Source: CAZPUR01 sp964589815
GTDB lineage: Bacteria; Patescibacteriota; Microgenomatia; UBA1400
NCBI GenBank assembly: GCA_964589815.1
Contig: CAZPUR010000016.1
Location: 1-12,283 of the forward strand
Reading direction: 5' to 3'
Length of the DNA stretch: 12,283 bases
This document shows positions 6,052 to 11,202 of this stretch, one piece after another. The notes below the pieces were generated by a model. The model was not told the DNA's origin, did no database searches, and worked only from the letters and a program-made list of their open reading frames with translations. The translations under genes were made by a program, and so were the position numbers. The stretch's first letter is position 1, and every line of letters begins with the position of its first letter.

Positions 6052-6105
6052 AAAGCAGAATTGTAAAGTTAATAGTAAAGTTTTTTGTCAAGTGTAAACC
6101 TTTAC
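6052..6105 (-). repeat. TTTAC-rich repeat at the 3' end of fic (copy A)
   Basis: On the minus strand the pentamer TTTAC occurs several times around a TTGACA (6086-6091). The block resembles 7148-7190 in front of fic: both contain TTTAC, an ACTTGACAAAA core and AAAGGTTTAC. It overlaps the fic stop codon and abuts tRNA-Leu. Confidence 0.55.
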
Positions 6106-7127
6106 CTTATCTGATAGTAGCTTTTTTTAGTACTCCCCTTTTTCTCTAAAAGACCTTTGTCAACCAAACCTTTTAAAAGATTGTGGGCTTGCTGGCGGGA
6201 AACTTTTAAAATCTTGACTAAATCTGAAGAAATAACTTGTTTTCTTTTATTAATAATTTCTAAAACTTCTTTTTCTTTGCTGGTGGGTCTTTTTTCAATA
6301 TCCAGAGTCAGCATTGCCTCTTTATTGCTGCTTAAGGCGCTTTGTAAGGAGTATTTAACACCATCAGTAAAATATTCCAGCCATTGAGTTTTATCTCCTG
6401 AATCAGCGGTGTGAAGGGCATCTGAGTATTGGATTCGATCAATATCATAATAATCATCAAGAATAAAATATTTGTTGATCCAATACTGGTTTTGTAAAAA
6501 GATAAGGGCAGTTAAAAGCCGGCAAACCCGACCATTGCCGTCTAAGAAAGGATGGATGTAGACAAATTGATGATGAAAAATACCGGCTTTAACGGAGATG
6601 GGTAATTGACTTTCTTTAATATTCCAGTCGCAAATTTCCTCCAGGGCCTTTTTTATTTTTTCTTTTTGATGATAAGGGGGTTCGTGCTTGATTTCTAAAG
6701 AAGCAGCTTCTTTACTTTGACCCGTATATTTGCCGATGACTACTTTTTTGTTTCTAATCTGGCCGGCAATTTGATCTTTGACACCAGTTAAAAGATCTAA
6801 ATGAATATCTTTAATCAATTCTAGATCAATATTTTTTTTAAGATACGAGTTTAAATTTTGAAGAATGGCAAAATAGTTTTTGACCTCTTTTTCATCTCGG
6901 TTAATAGGTACTCGATCGTCAAGTAAAAGATTAGTAACTTCACGTAAAGATAAAGGATTTCCTTCAATGCTGTTGGAGACATAAGAAGACTGGATAAGAT
7001 TGTCTCTTTGCAAATTGAGTTCTAGTTTTTGGGGGATTTTTAAACCCTCTATTTGCCCGTAAAGTCTTTCTATTTGAGCAATATTAGATAAAAGTTTCTG
7101 GGAAAGAGTGTATTTAGGTTGGAACAT
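6102..7127 (-). CDS. Fic family protein, class II, with C-terminal winged helix
   Basis: 341 residues from ATG 7125-7127. The upstream TTG at 7140-7142 overlaps the promoter, so it is rejected. Fic enzymes usually transfer AMP to hydroxyl groups of target proteins. The core motif HPFLDGNGR (192-200) is intact, with the catalytic His192. An N-terminal inhibitory helix carries SNSIEGN (51-57), the (S/T)xxxE(G/N) motif that blocks ATP, so it is self-restrained (class II). The last ~60 residues form a winged helix-turn-helix (EVLEIINKRKQVISSDLVKI, then SRQQAHNLLKGLVDKG), typical of Fic/DOC regulators that may bind their own promoter. Likely cytoplasmic. It stands alone between two tRNA loci, flanked by related TTTAC-rich repeats, suggesting a cassette or autoregulation. 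No antitoxin gene is adjacent. Confidence 0.93.
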   Translation of the reverse strand: MFQPKYTLSQKLLSNIAQIERLYGQIEGLKIPQKLELNLQRDNLIQSSYVSNSIEGNPLSLREVTNLLLDDRVPINRDEKEVKNYFAILQNLNSYLKKNIDLELIKDIHLDLLTGVKDQIAGQIRNKKVVIGKYTGQSKEAASLEIKHEPPYHQKEKIKKALEEICDWNIKESQLPISVKAGIFHHQFVYIHPFLDGNGRVCRLLTALIFLQNQYWINKYFILDDYYDIDRIQYSDALHTADSGDKTQWLEYFTDGVKYSLQSALSSNKEAMLTLDIEKRPTSKEKEVLEIINKRKQVISSDLVKILKVSRQQAHNLLKGLVDKGLLEKKGSTKKSYYQIR

Positions 7128-7133
7128 AATTAT

Positions 7134-7190
7134 ATTATACAAAGATTGTAAATAATTGTAAAGTCTTTTGTCAAGTTAATGGTAAACCTT
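7134..7190 (-). promoter_or_regulatory. fic promoter with iterated TTTAC sites (repeat copy B)
   Basis: On the minus strand: -35 TTTACA (7157-7162), a 17-nt spacer, -10 TATAAT (7134-7139), then 6 nt to ATG, so leaderless. A second -35-like TTGACA (7169-7174) lies upstream. TTTAC is repeated at about 10-bp phase (7147-7151 and 7158-7162) and again at 7183-7187, as expected for an operator bound by the gene's own winged helix (inference). Confidence 0.65.
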
Positions 7191-7203
7191 TTTTATGTCT
7201 TTA

Positions 7204-7232
7204 TTGATCTTAAGTTTTTGTCTTGGTAGAAT
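7204..7232 (+). promoter_or_regulatory. Promoter of the nested tRNA-Arg locus
   Basis: TTGATC (7204-7209), a 17-nt spacer, TAGAAT (7227-7232). Transcription would start near 7239, about 12 nt before the outer tRNA. Confidence 0.6.
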
Positions 7233-7285
7233 AATAAGGGTCAAATGAAAGCCGCTATAGTTCAATGGACAGAGTAGCTGTCTTC

Positions 7286-7414
7286 CCCGCCTGCAAAAGC
7301 TATTGCGGAGGAAATGCCTCCGTAGCTCAGGGGATAGAGCGACTGTCTTCTAAACAGTAGGTCGGAGGTCCGAATCCTCCCGGAGGCACAATAGCTCTAG
7401 CAATTGCGGGCAGG
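7286..7414 (+). other. Insert (intron-like) in the outer tRNA-Arg, with paired ends
   Basis: The 129-nt insert begins with CCCGCCTGCAA (7286-7296) and ends with TTGCGGGCAGG (7404-7414). These pair over 11 positions (nine Watson-Crick, one G-T, one C-A mismatch) starting at the very first and last insert base. A second 8-bp perfect helix follows (7298-7305 with 7389-7396). Only 56 nt of the insert are not the inner tRNA, too few for a group I or group II core, and no P7-like core is seen. The 11-bp helix is separated from the anticodon stem by a 4x3 internal loop, not a classical archaeal bulge-helix-bulge. Confidence 0.75.
7316..7388 (+). tRNA. tRNA-Arg (UCU), complete, nested in the insert
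   Basis: A canonical 73-nt tRNA. Acceptor GCCTCCG/CGGAGGC, D arm GCTC-AGGGGATA-GAGC, anticodon stem ACTGT/ACAGT with loop CTTCTAA (anticodon TCT at 7349-7351), variable loop AGGTC, T arm GGAGG-TCCGAAT-CCTCC, discriminator A, no CCA. GGATA gives the A20 arginine determinant. Its last base abuts the 8-bp insert helix, and CGGAGG just upstream (7306-7311) could compete for the 5' acceptor strand. It reads AGA/AGG codons and carries wobble U34. Confidence 0.96.
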
Positions 7415-7460
7415 TAAACAGCAGATGAAGGTTCGATTCCTTCTAGCGGCACAAAACAAA

Positions 7461-8993
7461 TTATAGATTTTTGATCATGTAGGTGTTTTTAAGGTGGTAG
7501 CCCAATTTACGATAGTATTCTCTTACCCCTACTCCACTAATGACCGCTATTTTTTTAAGACCCAGATTTTTAGTTATTTCCTCTGCTTTTTTAACTAATT
7601 TTTTTCCCAAACCTTCATGTTGAACTGCCTTTTTGTCAGTTTGACCAATAGGTAAAGATTCGCCGTAAGCGTGGAGTTCACGAATAATCGCACCAGCTTG
7701 GGAAATTCTTAATCTAAGCAAGGCATATAATCTGTTGTGTTTATCAACATATTGAAGAAAATACTCCATCCCGCCAGAGGCGGAATAATTCCTAATTCCT
7801 AATTTCAAATTTCTAATTCTTTTCGAGCGGATTTCGCGACAGCGAATACATTGACACTTGAACTGGCGTTTTTTTAGCTCGGCCTGAAGGATTTGACGAA
7901 TATTGGAGAGCTTATTGCCGGCGGCAATATTACCTACGGGAATGTCCCGGCCTAAACGATTAATTCTCACCCACGGAGGCACAATTTGCTTAATTTTTAT
8001 TAATAAATTAATCAATTGCCTGTCAGTATAAGGTTTATACTTCTTCTTTTTGAACCAATGATAAAGTTGGGCCTGATAAGTAACCACACAAGGGTAGATT
8101 TTAATCATGTCTGGTTTAAAGCGATGGTCAGTAAAAATAGTTTTAAACATTTGCAGATCTTTTTGAAGATTGCTCCCCGGTAAGTTAGGCATCAAGTGAT
8201 AGCAGATTTTAAAACCGGCGTCTTTAAGTAATTTGGTGGCTTGAATGGTGGCCTTAACTCCGTGCCCCCTTTTAACTTTTTTAAGAATAGAATCATAAAT
8301 TGATTGGACCCCGATTTCTACTCTGGTAGCTCCTAATTGCCTCATCCATCTGATTTCTTTTTGATTGATTTGGTCAGGCCTGGTTTCCAAAGTAATACCA
8401 ATAATTCTGTTTTTGGCCGTTTCATTGAGAAGTTGTAATTGTTCTAACTGTTTTAATGTTCTAACTGTTTGAGGTCTTTTTTGGCCATTGGCAGCTGAAA
8501 AACAGTGAGCAATAAAATTTAGTTGGTATTTTTTGGGTAAAGCAGAGAATGTTCCTCCTAAGACGATCAACTCTATTTTTTCCGTACTGTGGCCAGTTTG
8601 CTGCAATTGTTTTAATCTTCTTTTGACTTGTAGGTAAGGATCCCAGTCAGCCATTTGGGCGCGCATTACCGCCGGCTCATCGTCCAAATAACTTTTAGGC
8701 ATATCTTTTTGAGTCGGACAATAAACACATTGACCAGGGCAGAAATAAGGTTTAGTCATCACCGCCACCGGAACAATGCCTGAAAGAGAACGGACCTTTT
8801 TAAGCCTAAGAGCTGTTTCTAGTTTTTTACTAGGGAGGACTTGGTTTTGTTTAACTAATTTTTTGTAGGCGGCCAAAATTTGGCTGTTTTTAACAAAAAA
8901 GCCGGTTTTTTTGGCCCACTGACGTTTAAACCCTGCTATAATATCAGGAGTTAAACTTTTTTGCTTTAATAAACTAAAAACTAGCTTTTTCAT
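7461..8993 (-). CDS. elp3: Elp3-type tRNA U34 carboxymethyltransferase (radical SAM + acetyltransferase)
   Basis: 510 residues. Elp3 builds the 5-carboxymethyl side chain on wobble U34 from acetyl-CoA by radical chemistry. The radical SAM domain starts with CPGQCVYCPT (Cys85, 89, 92 bind the 4Fe-4S cluster), then YLDDEPAVMRAQ (102-113), GGTFSALP, TLETRPDQI (201-209), RVEIGVQSIYD (224-234), GHGV, and HLMPNLPGS (266-274). Cysteines C380, C382 and C385 form the zinc site before the linker. The GNAT-type domain (about 403-510) has YSASGGMEYF, RELHAYG (438-444), QHEGLGKKL (458-466) and EYYRKLGY. The length is usual for bacterial and archaeal forms. The linker RIRNLKLGIRN is coded by a 7-nt tandem. 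Its 3' end lies 9 nt from the nested tRNA-Arg(UCU) locus, and a Trm9-like gene diverges from it. No Shine-Dalgarno before the ATG. Confidence 0.94.
   Translation of the reverse strand: MKKLVFSLLKQKSLTPDIIAGFKRQWAKKTGFFVKNSQILAAYKKLVKQNQVLPSKKLETALRLKKVRSLSGIVPVAVMTKPYFCPGQCVYCPTQKDMPKSYLDDEPAVMRAQMADWDPYLQVKRRLKQLQQTGHSTEKIELIVLGGTFSALPKKYQLNFIAHCFSAANGQKRPQTVRTLKQLEQLQLLNETAKNRIIGITLETRPDQINQKEIRWMRQLGATRVEIGVQSIYDSILKKVKRGHGVKATIQATKLLKDAGFKICYHLMPNLPGSNLQKDLQMFKTIFTDHRFKPDMIKIYPCVVTYQAQLYHWFKKKKYKPYTDRQLINLLIKIKQIVPPWVRINRLGRDIPVGNIAAGNKLSNIRQILQAELKKRQFKCQCIRCREIRSKRIRNLKLGIRNYSASGGMEYFLQYVDKHNRLYALLRLRISQAGAIIRELHAYGESLPIGQTDKKAVQHEGLGKKLVKKAEEITKNLGLKKIAVISGVGVREYYRKLGYHLKNTYMIKNL
7771..7821 (-). 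repeat. Hairpin plus heptamer array inside elp3
   Basis: CCGCC-AGA-GGCGG (7771-7783) is a perfect 5-bp hairpin, followed by five units of a 7-nt repeat AATTYCW (7787-7821). The array codes the linker between the zinc site and the GNAT domain, and the hairpin codes the ASGG of the conserved YxASGG motif. Confidence 0.75.
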
Positions 8994-9012
8994 TTGCTAT
9001 AGGTGTATAGGG

Positions 9013-9045
9013 TATAACACCTTAGAGGTGTTAATCTCTTAACAC
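9013..9045 (-). repeat. Interspersed hairpin repeat between elp3 and the methyltransferase gene, copy B
   Basis: Contains the perfect hairpin TAACACCT-TAG-AGGTGTTA (9015-9033) and is the inverted counterpart of the copy in gatD (31 of 33 matches). It fills most of the 63-nt divergent spacer, so it lies where both genes' start signals must be. No clear promoter boxes are seen there. Confidence 0.85.
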
Positions 9046-9056
9046 GTCGACCTTGA

Positions 9057-9743
9057 ATGGATAAGATATTAAAAAAGACGCAAGCAGATTATAACACTAT
9101 TAGCCAGCATTTTTCTGAGAAAAGAAGGTATATTTGGCAAGAGATTAAGCCCTTTTTGAAATATGTCAGACCAGGCAAAAAAGTTTTGGACCTTGGTTGC
9201 GGCAATGCTAGACTATATAAGGAACTGAAGGGTAAAAAGATTAATTATCTAGGAATTGATTTTTCTCAAGAACTTTTAAAGATTGCTCAAAAAGAAAATC
9301 CTCGGGCTCATTTTAAATATGGCGATATTACTGAGGTTAAGACTTGGAAAAACTTGAATAATTTTGATGTTTGTTGCTCGATTGCCGTGTTCCATAATTT
9401 GTATAAGAGAGATTTACAGTTAAAAGTGTTAGAACAGATAAAAAGGGCGTTAAAACCTGGAGGGATTTTAATTATCACGGTTTGGAATTTATGGCAAAAA
9501 AGTTTTTGGCCATTACATTTAAAACAGTTACGCTGGAAAACTAAAAATGGTTTTAAATTAAAATGGTTATTAGTCCCCTATCGAATGGCAGATAAAAGGG
9601 GAAAGCTAATAAAAAAAGTTAATCGTTTTTGTTATGCTTTTACACCCTGGGAGCTAGAGAAAATTATTAAAGAGTCTGGGTTTAAAATAATAGAGAAAAA
9701 ATTAGGCAGAAACCTTTGTTTTAGCTGTAAAAAGCAGGTATAA
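9057..9743 (+). CDS. Class I SAM methyltransferase, Trm9/ALKBH8-like (probable tRNA U34 carboxymethyl-ester forming)
   Basis: 228 residues. The opening YNTISQHFSEKR (12-23) matches the YNxIAxHFSxTR hallmark of Trm9/ALKBH8 methyltransferases. Motif I is VLDLGCGN (43-50), the acidic ribose-binding residue is Asp68 in YLGIDFS, and the post-motif block SIAVFHNL (108-115), RALKPGG (130-136) and TVWNLWQ (141-147) also follow that family (SIAVIHH..., RLLRPGG, VWAxEQ). The C-terminal NRFCYAFTPWELE corresponds to Trm9's RYYHxFxxxELE. In eukaryotes this enzyme methylates the cm5U34 made by Elp3 to mcm5U34. No Trm112 partner is visible. Divergent from elp3. The family is strongly suggested but the substrate is inferred. 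A generic small-molecule methyltransferase is the alternative. The -10 box of the next gene overlaps its stop codon. Confidence 0.8.
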   Translation: MDKILKKTQADYNTISQHFSEKRRYIWQEIKPFLKYVRPGKKVLDLGCGNARLYKELKGKKINYLGIDFSQELLKIAQKENPRAHFKYGDITEVKTWKNLNNFDVCCSIAVFHNLYKRDLQLKVLEQIKRALKPGGILIITVWNLWQKSFWPLHLKQLRWKTKNGFKLKWLLVPYRMADKRGKLIKKVNRFCYAFTPWELEKIIKESGFKIIEKKLGRNLCFSCKKQV

Positions 9744-9744
9744 T
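9739..9744 (+). promoter_or_regulatory. -10 box of the DUF5674 gene (leaderless)
   Basis: A perfect TATAAT overlapping the upstream stop codon, 6 nt before the ATG at 9751. A TTGTTT lies 17 nt upstream as -35. Transcription should begin on the A of the start codon. Confidence 0.7.
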
Positions 9745-9750
9745 TTAATT

Positions 9751-10083
9751 ATGAAATTTTTTGATAGACCATTAAAGAAAGGCGAAATTAATAATCTAAA
9801 TAAGAATTGTGGTGCATACATTAAAGTTACGGTTGACATAGAAAAACACTGGTTAGTTGCTGGTGGCGAGCTACACGCTGACGGAGAAAAAATCCTTTTG
9901 GAAAAAGGCAGTCGACAAGATGATATTTGGGGTGGAGGGATTAATTTAAAGGAGCGGATGATTGACACGACGGCCGTTTTAAATATTAGACCAAGATTAA
10001 ATAACCCTTCGTTAGAAATTTTAGATGCAAAAATTAGGGACGGCTTAGTCAAGATAATTAAAGAATTTTTCAAGCACCTATGA
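9751..10083 (+). CDS. DUF5674 family protein
   Basis: 110 residues, the full length of this small family, which is common in CPR bacteria and of unknown function. The family pattern is visible: an N-terminal helix-turn (DRPLKKGEINNLNKNCG), the strand IKVTVDIEKHWLVAGGELHA (24-43), the acidic/serine block LLEKGSRQDDIWGGGINL (49-66), NIRPRLNNPSLEI (79-91), and a C-terminal helix (DGLVKIIKEFFKHL). The HADGE and QDDIWG segments are the most conserved parts as I recall them. It probably folds as a single alpha/beta domain in the cytoplasm. Its stop overlaps the next start as ATGA, so the two genes are translationally coupled. Confidence 0.9.
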   Translation: MKFFDRPLKKGEINNLNKNCGAYIKVTVDIEKHWLVAGGELHADGEKILLEKGSRQDDIWGGGINLKERMIDTTAVLNIRPRLNNPSLEILDAKIRDGLVKIIKEFFKHL

Positions 10084-10304
10084 ACCTAGATAAAAATTCT
10101 AAAAAAGCAGATGAAATAGCTAATCTCTACCGAGCGGCCTTATATCTGGGTTTGGGTAAAAAAGAGATGGCTTTAGATTTTTTGAAAAAAGCCAAAGCAG
10201 AAAGTATTATTAAACCTTGGGATTTAAAAAATCACCAAAAACAGCTTTTTTGGGCAGAGAAAATTTTGGATCAATATCATTTACAACGCTTCAAATTTAG
10301 CTAA
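10080..10304 (+). CDS. Small helical protein coupled to the DUF5674 gene
   Basis: 74 residues, basic and almost entirely helical. ATG overlaps the upstream stop (ATGA), which fixes the start and implies translational coupling and a joint function with the DUF5674 protein. Residues 11-41 (ADEIANLYRAALYLGLGKKE, MALDFLKKAK) look like a single TPR-type helical hairpin with the A/L-G-A spacing of such repeats. A second helix pair follows (NHQKQLFWAEKILDQYHLQ). One repeat is too little for a real TPR array, so it may serve as a docking module. No family name recognised. Confidence 0.75.
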   Translation: MNLDKNSKKADEIANLYRAALYLGLGKKEMALDFLKKAKAESIIKPWDLKNHQKQLFWAEKILDQYHLQRFKFS

Positions 10305-10332
10305 AAAATTGGTAAAATAAGTTGAATTTGGT

Positions 10333-10367
10333 GGAACGTAATCCCGATGTTCATCGGGAAACGTTCC
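10333..10367. repeat. Strong 15-bp hairpin
   Basis: GGAACGT and TCCCGATG pair with CATCGGGA and ACGTTCC around a TT loop and a small AA/A interior loop. No T-tract follows, so it is not a typical intrinsic terminator. It may be a REP-like repeat or may process the mRNA of the preceding gene. Confidence 0.75.
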
Positions 10368-10369
10368 TA

Positions 10370-10405
10370 ACCACGTTAATTTTGCTAAATAAAATTTTAC
10401 GTGGT
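10370..10405 (+). repeat. Hairpin running into the 5' end of tRNA-His
   Basis: ACCACGT (10370-10376) pairs with ACGTGGT (10399-10405), and AATTTT (10378-10383) with AAAATT (10391-10396). The right arm includes the -1 guanine and the first two bases of tRNA-His, so this fold competes with the mature acceptor stem. Confidence 0.6.
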
Positions 10406-10475
10406 GGCTGTAGCTCAATGGTAGAGCGCTGACCTGTGGAGTCAGAAGTTGCGGGTTCGATCCCCGTCAGCCACC
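10404..10475 (+). tRNA. tRNA-His (anticodon GUG)
   Basis: Acceptor GTGGCTG/CAGCCAC, D arm GCTC-AATGGTA-GAGC, anticodon stem CTGAC/GTCAG with loop CTGTGGA (anticodon GTG), T arm GCGGG-TTCGATC-CCCGT, discriminator C. A G stands at 10403 to serve as the family's G-1, paired with the C discriminator. CCA is not encoded (CAG follows). A T7 stretch at 10479-10485 lies shortly downstream without a hairpin. Confidence 0.96.
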
Positions 10476-10574
10476 CAGCCATTTTTTTCTCAAGAAAGTT
10501 ATATATTAATTTTTTTATAGCTAGAACTCAGTATCAGTAGTAGTAAGTTCATGGCATAATGTTGCAAATGCAAA

Positions 10575-10877
10575 TTGAGGAGAGAGGTTGTCTATACAAT
10601 TTTTTCAGTTCGTCTGATTAATCTTAGTGCACATCCCGGTGGGCCCGTAGATACTTTTCAAGAAGCCATAGAGAAGATGTATGAATTAACTGGTGGTCTC
10701 CCCGAGGAATTTGATCCTTCAGTAGTTGTTGAAAGGGAACAGATTGTTGACGGAGAGGGACAAGTTGTTTTTTCATGTTCTAATCCAGAGGACGCTTTAA
10801 TTTTACATCAAATAAGAGAATTACCTAACGGTTTTTTTGACATTGAAATCATTAAACCTGTAACTCAAAATGAATAG
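10575..10877 (+). CDS. Hypothetical protein, about 100 aa
   Basis: The frame starts at TTG 10575, the only usable start after an in-frame stop at 10557-10559, and runs to TAG. After VVYTIFSVRLINLSAHPGGP the protein has a helix EAIEKMYELTGGLPEEF, a strand-rich segment VVVEREQIVDGEGQVVFSC, and a helix EDALILHQIRELPNG, ending in FFDIEIIKP. It looks like a small alpha/beta fold, soluble and acidic. The weakest point is the start: a shorter form from ATG 10677 is possible. No family recognised. First of several small accessory genes after tRNA-His. Confidence 0.6.
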   Translation: MRREVVYTIFSVRLINLSAHPGGPVDTFQEAIEKMYELTGGLPEEFDPSVVVEREQIVDGEGQVVFSCSNPEDALILHQIRELPNGFFDIEIIKPVTQNE

Positions 10878-10928
10878 TTTTTACCTTCAGCAACGGAAAT
10901 GAGTTTTTAAATCAAAAGAAAGACTTTC

Positions 10929-10934
10929 TAAAAT
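10929..10934 (+). promoter_or_regulatory. -10 box, leaderless type
   Basis: TAAAAT followed by 6 nt and the ATG at 10941, with TTTAAA 17 nt upstream as a weak -35. Same geometry as murT, fic and the DUF5674 gene. Confidence 0.5.
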
Positions 10935-10940
10935 CAAATT

Positions 10941-11201
10941 ATGTGTAGCCCAATAGCAATTAGAACAAGTGGTTGCATTTTAGAAGCATATGCGATGCAA
11001 AAAGAACACCCGGGCCAAGTGGTATGGGTTTTTAATGCAGGGAAGCCTAGAAGAGAAACACACGCCTATCTCATTGAAGAAAGTACAGGTGAGGTATTAA
11101 ATTTAGAAGATAAAGGTTATTATGGTTATAGGCACTATAGTCAAGATGAATTACTCGCCCTAGTTGACGCTGGAGAAGCGAGAATTTTACCACCTTTTTA
11201 A
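10941..11201 (+). CDS. Hypothetical protein, 86 aa, with conserved-looking Cys/His pattern
   Basis: ATG to TAA with a -10 box 6 nt ahead. The sequence opens MCSPIAIRTSGCILEAYAMQ, then GQVVWVFNAGKPRRETHAYL (25-44), IEESTGEVLNLED and a Tyr-rich GYYGYRHYSQDELLALVDAG. The order Cys (2 or 12), His41 in THAYLI and an acidic residue after a strand recalls small papain/transglutaminase-like folds, in which His sits in a strand such as HAYL followed by a turn with an Asp or Asn. This is only a resemblance. Cytoplasmic, no signal peptide. It converges with the CAP gene, with one base between the ends. Confidence 0.65.
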   Translation: MCSPIAIRTSGCILEAYAMQKEHPGQVVWVFNAGKPRRETHAYLIEESTGEVLNLEDKGYYGYRHYSQDELLALVDAGEARILPPF

Positions 11202-11202
11202 A

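Larger units (their letters stand above)
7251..7451 (+). tRNA. tRNA-Arg (UCU), interrupted in the anticodon loop by a 129-nt insert that holds another tRNA
   Basis: The 5' exon 7251-7285 and 3' exon 7415-7451 together give a 72-nt tRNA: acceptor GCCGCTA/TAGCGGC (7 bp), D arm GTTC/GAGT with GGACA, anticodon stem GCTGT/ACAGC (5 bp), T arm GAAGG-TTCGATT-CCTTC (5 bp), discriminator A, no encoded CCA. Joined at 7285/7415 the loop is CTTCTAA, anticodon TCT, the usual Arg loop, and the A in GGACA fits the A20 arginine identity base. The insert falls between positions 35 and 36. All stems are intact, so selection still seems to hold the outer tRNA. The exact junction, and so the anticodon, is inferred. 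With a one-base shift (CTT + GTAA) it would read TGT (Thr). Confidence 0.82.

Noticed and set aside
7286..7414. Group I intron or archaeal bulge-helix-bulge intron in the tRNA-Arg
   Set aside because: Too short for a group I core once the inner tRNA is removed, and the border is a 4x3 internal loop, not two 3-nt bulges around a 4-bp helix.
9702..10073. Minus-strand frame of 123 codons opposite the DUF5674 gene
   Set aside because: Shadow of a recognised family with its own promoter; composition is Ser/Ile/Phe-rich without motif.
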